Origin: DATAZK01 sp963731205
Lineage (GTDB): Bacteria; Actinomycetota; Actinomycetes; Frankiales; Frankiaceae
Reading direction: 5' to 3'
Assembly: GCA_963731205.1 (NCBI GenBank)
Contig: CAVSUJ010000002.1
Location: forward strand, 1,984,001 to 2,048,000
DNA length: 64,000 nucleotides
Shown here: positions 57,808 to 64,000 of the stretch, one piece after another
How positions within the stretch are numbered: the first letter of the stretch is position 1
Layout: every line of letters starts with the position of its first letter
The notes under the pieces: model-generated
What the model was told of the DNA's origin: nothing
Database searches by the model: none
Seen by the model: the letters and a program-made list of their open reading frames with translations, nothing else
Program-made: the position numbers and the translations under genes

Positions 57808-58063
57808 TGTTGCGGCCGATAGGACGACGAGCGTTGCTTCTACCCCCGACCCCGACGCCGACTCGACACCCACCCGACGGTTTCCCGTCATCTTTCCGAC
57901 ATTCAAAACGCTGTTCCACGCCCGATGTATCAGTTAGCTTCCAGATGCCGGCGGCGTTTCCGGCGCTGAGAGCAAGCCCGCCGATGACGTACGGGTGTGT
58001 GTGGCAGACGTTCCCTCTTCCCCCCTCGCGACGTCGCGGGAATCCTGCTTCCGGGAGGTCCAC

Positions 58064-59293
58064 TTGCGACACTTCGCCCACCTGTCCCCAGCCCGCGAGG
58101 TCGCGCTCTTCCATTGCCAGCCACAGGAGGTCGCGCCGTCGGCCGATCGGCTGACGCTCGCGACCGCACTCGGAGCGACGCTCTATGCCCCCGGGACCCG
58201 TCAGCGGCTCGCTGATGACGCGCGTAACCAGGCGGCGCGCGGGGTCACCAGCATGGTCTTCTGCCTCGAAGACGCCGTAGCCGACGACGAACTCGCCGCC
58301 GCCGAGTCGAACGTGGTCGCGGCCCTGATCGAGATGGACGGTCAGCCGTCGCTGCCCTGGATCTTCGTGCGCATCCGCGACCTCGCGCAGCTGCGTCGGC
58401 TCCTTTCCGGACCGGCGGGCAGTTCGACCGCGCTGGCAGGTGTCGTGCTGCCGAAGTTCAGCGCCGCCCTTGGCGGGGGTTCCCTGCTCGCCGAGGTCGA
58501 GTCGGCGGGGCGGCGGCTGGGTCGTCAGCTCTGGGCGATGCCGGTGCTGGAAAGTCCGGAAATCATCTACAACGAGCGTCGCCTCGAGGCCCTCACGGCG
58601 ATCCGCGAATTAGTCGACACCTACCAGCACATCGTGCTGGCGCTCCGCGTGGGCGCGACCGATCTGTGCGGGCTCTACGGGCTTCGCCGCGACCGCGACC
58701 TCACGATCTACGACATCGCGGTGGTACGCGACTGCCTGGCCGACATCGTCAATGTGTGCGCCCGAGATGCGGCCCATGTCGTGACAGGTCCGGTCTGGGA
58801 GTACTTCGCCAACGCCGAGCGGCTGTTCGTCTCACCGCTGCGCGTCACCCCGTTCGAACAGGCACACGAGTCCGAGCTGCGCCAGTCGCTGCTCTCGCGT
58901 GACCATGACCGGTTGATCCGTGAAGTGGTGCTGGACAAGGCGAATGGGCTGCTGGGCAAGACGGTCATCCACCCCAGCCATGTGCCGGCGGTCCATGCGC
59001 TCATGGTCGTGACGCACGAGGAGTACACCGACGCGTGCATCGTGATGGATGGCGACACCGGCGGCGTGCGGCGCAGCGACTACGGCAACAAGATGAACGA
59101 GCTGCGCCCGCACCGGGCCTGGGCGCAGGTCGTGCTGCGCCGGGCGCATGCCTTCGGGGTGTTGCGCGCCGGTCATACCTTTGTGGACGTGCTTGCCGCC
59201 CAGGCCGAGTCCGAGCCGCCCGTTGGCGAATCGGGCCGCGGTGAGCTCGCTGTGCCGCGTCCGGTCCGGCGGATGGCCAGCCGCCTCGGATGA
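58064..59293 (+). CDS. CitE-like HpcH/HpaI aldolase/citrate lyase-family protein of a Ter module
   Basis: 409 residues. The TIM-barrel lyase motifs are FCLEDAVADDE (metal Glu), WIFVRIRD (Arg), PVLESPEIIYN (Glu) and VGATDLCGLYGLRRDRDLTIYD (metal Asp). The C-terminal KTVIHPSHVPAVHAL is typical of CitE. In Ter clusters this gene is thought to act with the phosphoribosyltransferases in making a nucleoside-like compound, on an acyl or keto-acid substrate. TTG 58064 is chosen for its GGGAGGTCC site; the longer open frame lacks support. It overlaps the next gene (ATGA). Confidence 0.85.
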   Translation: MRHFAHLSPAREVALFHCQPQEVAPSADRLTLATALGATLYAPGTRQRLADDARNQAARGVTSMVFCLEDAVADDELAAAESNVVAALIEMDGQPSLPWIFVRIRDLAQLRRLLSGPAGSSTALAGVVLPKFSAALGGGSLLAEVESAGRRLGRQLWAMPVLESPEIIYNERRLEALTAIRELVDTYQHIVLALRVGATDLCGLYGLRRDRDLTIYDIAVVRDCLADIVNVCARDAAHVVTGPVWEYFANAERLFVSPLRVTPFEQAHESELRQSLLSRDHDRLIREVVLDKANGLLGKTVIHPSHVPAVHALMVVTHEEYTDACIVMDGDTGGVRRSDYGNKMNELRPHRAWAQVVLRRAHAFGVLRAGHTFVDVLAAQAESEPPVGESGRGELAVPRPVRRMASRLG

Positions 59294-60582
59294 CCGATAC
59301 GTCGCTGATGGCGAGCGCTGCGGCGGAGCCCGGAGCCGGCGTCGGGTCCGAGTGGGTTGCTGACGCGCTGGGTCTGACGTGGGAGACAGGCGTTCCCGAG
59401 CGCCCCGCCCCCCTCGCGTCACTCGACGTGCTTGCCGGGCTGGCCTTGCGTCGCAATCCGCGCCGAGCCCACCTGCTGGTGAGCCGGCTACTCGGAAAGC
59501 ACCTGCCCGTCGATCCGTCGGTGGCGTTGGCCGCAGCGGCCGATCTTGCCGCGCGGGTACGCGAGGTGGTGGCTGCGCCGGTGCTGGTGCTCGGTTTCGC
59601 GGAGACGGCCACCGCGCTCGGTCAGGCGGTCGCGGCAGCGCTGCCGGGCGCCGAGTGCGCGCTGTCGACCCGGCGGCCCGGTACGGAGACGATCGTCTTC
59701 GCTGAAGAGCATTCGCACGCAGTCGGTCATCGGGTGCTCGCCCCGGCAGCCATGCTCACGCAGCACCGGCCGATCGTGCTCGTGGACGACGAACTGTCCA
59801 GCGGCCGGACGGCCCTCAACACCATCCGGGCGCTGCATGCGCAGGCACCCCATCCGGCGTACGTGGTCGCGTCGTTGCTCGACGTGCGTCCGCCCGAGCA
59901 GCGGGCCGCGTTTGCCGAACTGTCGGCTGAACTCGGCGTACCGGTGCATGCCGTATCGCTGCTGTCGGGTTCCGTGCGGGTCCCGGCGGATGCCCCCGAA
60001 CGCGTCGCGCATCTGGTCGCCGCCGCCGATGCGCCGCTGCACCTGACACCGTCCTGGCCCGCCCGGCGCGTCGAGGCGAAATGGCCCACGGGCGTTGCAC
60101 TTTCGGCCCGGTACGGATGGCGCCCGGCCGATGAGGAGGCGCTCACGACGCAGCTTCTCTCGCTGGCAGACCAGCTGCGCGGCGGGCTCGCGGGGGTGCG
60201 GCGCGTGCTGGTGCTCGGGACCGAAGAGCTGATGTACGCGCCGCTGCGGTTGGCGGCCGTGCTGGCCGAAGCACTCGCCCACGAGGGAACCTCGATCCGC
60301 TACCAGTCGACCACCCGTTCGCCGGTGGCACCGCTGGATCGCGAGGGCTACGCGGTGCGCTGTGCATTGAGTTTTCGCGCCAGCGATCCAACCCCGGATG
60401 AGCCGCAGCGGCAGAGCTTCGTCTACAACGTGCGCCCCGGCTGCGCCGACCACATCGTCGTCGTCACCGACGGCGGTGACACGACGCCGCTCGTCGATGC
60501 GCTGCGCGGCTGTGCTCCCGTCACGGAGGTCGTGCTCCGTGACGATCTGGCGAGAGATGTGGCGAGGGAAGCCGCAACATGA
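59290..60582 (+). CDS. Phosphoribosyltransferase with TRSP domain (Ter module)
   Basis: 430 residues. The N-terminal PRTase-2 domain (about 60-230) has the PRPP loop IVLVDDELSSGRTALNTIRAL. The C-terminal TRSP domain (about 270-430) has its name-giving TTRSPV and an Rossmann-like VRRVLVLGTEELMYAP. Proposed in Ter clusters to build a ribosylated, nucleoside-like metabolite. Overlaps both neighbours by ATGA, so the four biosynthetic genes form one translational unit. Confidence 0.88.
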   Translation: MTDTSLMASAAAEPGAGVGSEWVADALGLTWETGVPERPAPLASLDVLAGLALRRNPRRAHLLVSRLLGKHLPVDPSVALAAAADLAARVREVVAAPVLVLGFAETATALGQAVAAALPGAECALSTRRPGTETIVFAEEHSHAVGHRVLAPAAMLTQHRPIVLVDDELSSGRTALNTIRALHAQAPHPAYVVASLLDVRPPEQRAAFAELSAELGVPVHAVSLLSGSVRVPADAPERVAHLVAAADAPLHLTPSWPARRVEAKWPTGVALSARYGWRPADEEALTTQLLSLADQLRGGLAGVRRVLVLGTEELMYAPLRLAAVLAEALAHEGTSIRYQSTTRSPVAPLDREGYAVRCALSFRASDPTPDEPQRQSFVYNVRPGCADHIVVVTDGGDTTPLVDALRGCAPVTEVVLRDDLARDVAREAAT

Positions 60583-61682
60583 TCATGCCGTTGCACGCTG
60601 ATCCGGTGCTCACTCCGCTCGGTTCGTATGCCGCTGACGACGTGACGTTCCTGCTCAAGGATCTGGGCGAGGTCGCGATCGAGCGGGGTACCGAGGAGCG
60701 CGAGGAGCTCATCCAGTCGGGCACCCATTACGCGGAGATGCTCCCGGTGGAGTACCAGCCGCCGCCCGAGTACGTGGCGCTCTTCGAGGCGGCCCTGGAA
60801 CGTTCCGCCCGCCGGCTCGCCGTCGCGATCGGCATCGTCGCCGAGATCATTCGAGACGCGAAACCTGAGCCGGTGCTGGTGTCCCTGGCCCGTGCTGGGA
60901 CCCCGGTGGGTGTGCTGCTGCGACGTTGGCTGCTGTGGCAGCACGGGATGGACGCGGCGCACTATTCGGTCTCGATAGTGCGCGGCCGCGGCATCGATCA
61001 GGTCGCGATGAGCTGGCTCATGCGCCGCCACGACCCGGCGGCGCTGCAATTCGTCGACGGCTGGACCGGCAAGGGTGCGATCGCGCGTGAGCTCACCGAA
61101 GCGGTGCGGCCGCTCGGACTCGACGACACGCTGGCGGTGCTTGCCGACCCGGGGCGCTGCGCGCCGGTCTTCGGTACCCGCGAGGACTTCCTGATCCCGA
61201 GCGCCTGCCTGAATTCGACTGTCAGCGGTCTGGTGAGCCGCACCGTCTTGAACGACCATCTGATCGGGCCCGGTGACTTCCACGGTGCCAAGATGTACCG
61301 CGAGCTGGCAGGCGCCGATGTCTCGCGGCGCTACATCGAGACGGTCCAGGCGGCTTTCCCGTCGGCGGCCGCCGAAGTCGCCGACACCTGGCGGCAGGTC
61401 GCGGCCGGTGACCGGACGCCGACCTGGGAGGGCTGGCGTGAAGTCGAGACGATCGCTGCAGAGTTCGGCATCCGCGACCTGAACCTGGTGAAGCCGGGCG
61501 TCGGTGAGACGACGCGCGTACTGCTGCGCCGCGTTCCGGAAAGGATCCTGATCGCGCCTGGGCGCGAGTCCGATCTGGAGCATGTGCTCGTGCTGGCGCG
61601 CGAGCGCGGGGTGGATGTCCAGCGACGAGAGGGTTTGACCTTCTCCTGCATCGGGATCATCCAGCCGCGAGGCGAGCGTTGA
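60579..61682 (+). CDS. Phosphoribosyltransferase-like protein with PELOTA RNA-binding domain (Ter module, StiP family)
   Basis: 367 residues. The N-terminal ~270 form the PRTase-1 domain formerly called StiP (LVSLARAGTPVGVLLRRWL; YSVSIVRGRGID; FVDGWTGKGAI, the PRPP-like loop). The C-terminal ~85 is a PELOTA-type RNA-binding domain (VLLRRVPERILIAPGRESDLEH and VLARERGVDVQ). Databases label it a cysteine protease, which the sequence does not support. It overlaps both neighbouring genes. Confidence 0.85.
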   Translation: MIMPLHADPVLTPLGSYAADDVTFLLKDLGEVAIERGTEEREELIQSGTHYAEMLPVEYQPPPEYVALFEAALERSARRLAVAIGIVAEIIRDAKPEPVLVSLARAGTPVGVLLRRWLLWQHGMDAAHYSVSIVRGRGIDQVAMSWLMRRHDPAALQFVDGWTGKGAIARELTEAVRPLGLDDTLAVLADPGRCAPVFGTREDFLIPSACLNSTVSGLVSRTVLNDHLIGPGDFHGAKMYRELAGADVSRRYIETVQAAFPSAAAEVADTWRQVAAGDRTPTWEGWREVETIAAEFGIRDLNLVKPGVGETTRVLLRRVPERILIAPGRESDLEHVLVLARERGVDVQRREGLTFSCIGIIQPRGER

Positions 61683-62554
61683 GCGAGCTGCCGGGACTGC
61701 GCTGGCTGCTCGCCTGCGACCTCGACCAGACCCTCATCTACTCGCGGAGCGCCTTCCGGTTGGCGGTCGGGACTCCTGCGCCCGAGTTGGTCATCGCCGA
61801 GTACCTGGACGGGGAGCCGCTGAGCTACCTCACCCGGCGCGCCGCCGAGGGCTTACGCGAACTGGCGCGGGTGGCGACCCTGGTACCGGTGACGACCCGC
61901 ACCTACGAGCAATTCCGGCGAGTGCAGCTCGGGATTCCGGCCTCGTACGCCATCGCGGCCAACGGCGGCCACCTGCTCGTCGACGGTGCGCCGGATCCGG
62001 TCTGGGCCGAGCACGTCAGGACCCGGCTGGCGGCGTGGGGACGTCCTCTCGCCGACATCCGTGCGCTGGCCGAAGAGCTCGCCGCAGCGGGGTCGTGGGT
62101 GCGCACGATCCGCGACGCCGACGGCTTCTTCGTCTATCTCGTCGCGACCAGCCGGGAGGCGATCCCCGATCTGTCCGAGCTGGCGGCGACGCTGGAGGTC
62201 GACGGCTGGACGCTCTCGATCCAGGGTCGCAAGGTCTATCTCGTCCCGGCGGGGCTGACCAAGGAAGCGGCGCTGGAAGAGGTGATCGCCCGTACGGGTG
62301 GTTTCCAGCTGGCCGCCGCCGGGGACTCGCTGCTGGACCGAGGCATGCTGGCGCGAGCCGACGTTGCCGTCCGTCCGGCCCATGGAGAGCTGCACGACCA
62401 GGGATTTTCACTCCCGGGGATGCGGGTCACCGCGAGCGCGGGCCTGCTGGGTGGCGCTGAAGTGGTCGACGCCCTCGCCGAGATCGTCGGGCAGGTACGG
62501 AATCCGCAGGATTCGGCTGCAGGCGGACGGAGTTTTCCGCTCCACGCAGGGTGA
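61679..62554 (+). CDS. HAD-superfamily phosphatase (Ter module)
   Basis: 291 residues. Motif I is ACDLDQTLIYS, motif II VPVTTRT, the conserved Lys is in GLTKEAALEEVI and motif IV AAGDSLLDRGML; a C2-type cap lies between (about 90-190). It is close to Cof/sucrose-phosphatase-like HADs and may dephosphorylate the product of the two phosphoribosyltransferases. The TTG start is in a TTGA overlap with the preceding stop. Confidence 0.85.
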   Translation: MSELPGLRWLLACDLDQTLIYSRSAFRLAVGTPAPELVIAEYLDGEPLSYLTRRAAEGLRELARVATLVPVTTRTYEQFRRVQLGIPASYAIAANGGHLLVDGAPDPVWAEHVRTRLAAWGRPLADIRALAEELAAAGSWVRTIRDADGFFVYLVATSREAIPDLSELAATLEVDGWTLSIQGRKVYLVPAGLTKEAALEEVIARTGGFQLAAAGDSLLDRGMLARADVAVRPAHGELHDQGFSLPGMRVTASAGLLGGAEVVDALAEIVGQVRNPQDSAAGGRSFPLHAG

Positions 62555-62584
62555 GCCCGGTAAAGAACGGGCAATAAGGACATC

Positions 62585-62995
62585 GTGGAGACCGCCAGGC
62601 TGGAGCTACCGGGCACTCCCGTTGCGCCGAGTGTGGCGCGCCTGTTCGTCCGCAACCTCTGCCAGGAGTGGGGGGCCGACGCGGTCTGCGACGTGGCCGA
62701 GCTGCTGTCGAGCGAGCTGGTGACCAATGCCGTGATCCACGCCAGGTCGACCGTCGAACTGGAAGCGGCGTACGACGATTCGAGCGTTCTGCGCATCGAC
62801 GTCTATGACCGCTCTCCCGATGAGGTCGATCGCACCCCACACCCGCCGGCCGACGGCGCGGAGGGCGGGCGCGGACTTGCTATCGTCGCGCGGCTAGCGT
62901 TCCGGTGGGGCGTCGATCCCTGCTCGCCCGGCAAGCGAGTGTGGTTCACGCTCGCCAACACAGCCTCGGCGGACCAGGCGGCGGGACGCGACTGA
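62585..62995 (+). CDS. SpoIIAB/RsbW-like ATP-binding protein
   Basis: 136-residue GHKL ATPase: N box LLSSELVTNAVIHA, DVYDRSPD and the lid GGRGLAIVARLAFRWGV. Actinobacteria have many such anti-sigma/serine kinase homologues used in partner switching. No partner STAS or sigma gene is next to it. GTG start with AAGGA upstream. It lies 30 bases after the HAD gene and may be read from the same transcript. Confidence 0.88.
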   Translation: METARLELPGTPVAPSVARLFVRNLCQEWGADAVCDVAELLSSELVTNAVIHARSTVELEAAYDDSSVLRIDVYDRSPDEVDRTPHPPADGAEGGRGLAIVARLAFRWGVDPCSPGKRVWFTLANTASADQAAGRD

Positions 62996-63016
62996 ACGAT
63001 CGGAAGGAGCCGGAAA

Positions 63017-64000
63017 ATGACTGATTCCGCAGCTTTGGAACACGAGCTGGAAAAGCTCCTGGAGATCGAGCTCTTCGACCCACCGCCCGGTTTCACACCC
63101 CACCGCCAGGCCCCCGAGCGTCCGGCCGGCGACCGCGCCGCCATCGCCGAGTTCTGGGCGGGCCAGGCGCGCGAACTGCTGGACTGGTCCAAGCCCTTCA
63201 CCCAAGTGCTGGACGACTCCAACCCGCCCTTCTACAAGTGGTTTGCCGACGGCGAGCTCAACGTCTCCTACAACTGCCTCGACCGGCACGTGGAGGCCGG
63301 ACGCGGTGATCGCGTCGCGTATCACTGGCACGGCGAGGAGGGTGAGCAGCGCGCGGTCACGTACGCAGATCTGCTGCGCGACGTGCAGAAGCTCGCCAAC
63401 GGCCTGAAATCGCTCGGCGTGGAGGCCGGGGACGTCGTCGGCATCTACCTGCCGATGATCCCCGAGGTCGTCGTCTCGATGCTGGCGTGTGCGCGCATCG
63501 GGGCGGTGCACAACGTCGTCTTCGGCGGCTTTTCGGTGGGAGCCGTCACCGAGCGCATGGAGGTCAGCGAAGCCAAGGTTCTCATCACCGTCGACGGCGC
63601 TCGCCGCAAGGGCAAGACCGCGCCGATCAAGTCGGCCGTCGATGCGGAGATCGGCACCGTCAAGACGCTGCAGAACATCGTCGTGGTGCGCAGTACCGGC
63701 ACCGAATGCGAGATGCAGGACGGCCGCGACGTCTGGCTCGACGAACTCTGCGCCGGCGTCGATCCGGAGTGCCCACCTGTCGCGCTGTCGGCCGAGCACC
63801 CGCTCTTCATCCTCTATTCGTCAGGCTCCACCGCAAAGCCGAAAGGCATCTTGCACACCACAGGTGGCTATCTGACGGGTGTCGTCTACAGCCATCGGCT
63901 GGTGTTCGACATCGACCCGGAGAGCGACATCTACTGGTGCGCGGCCGACGTCGGCTGGGTCACCGGACACAGCTACATCGTCTACGGCCCGCTCGCCAAC
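63017..64000 (+). CDS. acs: Acetyl-CoA synthetase (3' end outside window)
   Basis: AMP-forming activation of acetate to acetyl-CoA. The first 328 codons are present and the frame is open at the window edge. Visible: the N-terminal FYKWFADGELNVSYNCLDRH, GDVVGIYLPMIPEVVVSMLA, IGAVHNVVFGGFSVGAV and the phosphate loop YSSGSTAKPKGI. The last differs from the usual YTSGSTGKPKG in a Gly-to-Ala change. W and G residues of the acyl pocket (ADVGWVTGHSYIVYGPL) follow. AAGGAGC precedes ATG. It would supply the acetyl-CoA used by the thiolase at 31.3 kb. Confidence 0.95.
   Translation, partial: MTDSAALEHELEKLLEIELFDPPPGFTPHRQAPERPAGDRAAIAEFWAGQARELLDWSKPFTQVLDDSNPPFYKWFADGELNVSYNCLDRHVEAGRGDRVAYHWHGEEGEQRAVTYADLLRDVQKLANGLKSLGVEAGDVVGIYLPMIPEVVVSMLACARIGAVHNVVFGGFSVGAVTERMEVSEAKVLITVDGARRKGKTAPIKSAVDAEIGTVKTLQNIVVVRSTGTECEMQDGRDVWLDELCAGVDPECPPVALSAEHPLFILYSSGSTAKPKGILHTTGGYLTGVVYSHRLVFDIDPESDIYWCAADVGWVTGHSYIVYGPLAN

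Noticed and set aside
58064..59293. CitE-like protein as the malyl-CoA lyase (Mcl1) of the ethylmalonyl-CoA pathway.
   Set aside because: It is translationally coupled to TRSP/PELOTA phosphoribosyltransferase genes, which is the Ter-module context; it is also far from the ethylmalonyl-CoA genes.
60579..61682. Cysteine protease StiP.
   Set aside because: That label is historical. The sequence shows a phosphoribosyltransferase-like domain and a PELOTA domain, with no convincing Cys-His protease site.

Overview
High-GC actinobacterial chromosome segment. Gene order is the conserved actinobacterial backbone: rho, rpmE, prfA, prmC, a Sua5/TsaC gene, a WecA/Rfe-type gene, the atp operon, a PduO-type adenosyltransferase on the opposite strand, murA, nucS, a methylmalonyl-CoA epimerase, a thiolase, a thioredoxin-TPR protein, glgB and glgE. 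From memory this matches the Mycobacterium tuberculosis Rv1297-Rv1327c order, with extra genes also found in this neighbourhood in Streptomyces (ecm/meaA, icmA, a DivIVA/FilP-like coiled coil, and the four-gene GlgE operon). Lsr2, NucS, many GTG/TTG starts and several apparently leaderless genes fit a member of the Actinomycetia. The species cannot be read from the sequence.

Layout. 1-6.4 kb: transcription termination, translation termination and one-carbon genes. 6.5-15.8 kb: lipid-carrier sugar transferase and the F1Fo ATP synthase, with atpC split from atpD by about 400 bp. 15.8-33.5 kb: cell wall (murA), B12 metabolism, mismatch repair, Lsr2, and much of an ethylmalonyl-CoA pathway: ecm, a tandem 3-hydroxybutyryl-CoA dehydrogenase, ccr, epimerase, thiolase and the mutase chaperone meaB. 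An ECF sigma/putative anti-sigma pair and a frameshifted SDR lie among them. 33.5-42.6 kb: accessory stretch (HNH endonuclease, VOC proteins, serine hydrolase, an ArsR-SRPBCC-DUF899 cassette with paired operators, cupin, histidine kinase, sugar dehydratase-like protein). 42.7-48.1 kb: icmA, thioredoxin-TPR, L,D-transpeptidase, secreted protein, AbiEi/DUF559-like protein. 48.2-55.7 kb: glgB-pep2-treS-glgE, which converts trehalose to alpha-glucan. 56.0-62.6 kb: a Ter stress module (TerD, a TerC-like protein, a CitE-like lyase, two phosphoribosyltransferases with TRSP and PELOTA domains, and a HAD enzyme). The window ends with a SpoIIAB-type ATPase and the 5' part of an acetyl-CoA synthetase gene.

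How it fits together. Acetate activation, thiolysis, 3-hydroxybutyryl-CoA dehydrogenation, reductive carboxylation, epimerisation and B12-dependent mutation are all encoded here, together with a corrinoid adenosyltransferase and a G-protein mutase chaperone. This suggests that acetate or C2 units are assimilated through the ethylmalonyl-CoA route. The strongest candidates for something less described are: a 46-bp palindromic repeat ahead of two neighbouring genes; the Ter nucleoside-like module next to the GlgE operon; the detached atpC with its own promoter; and the two-headed dehydrogenase whose halves appear to differ in cofactor preference.
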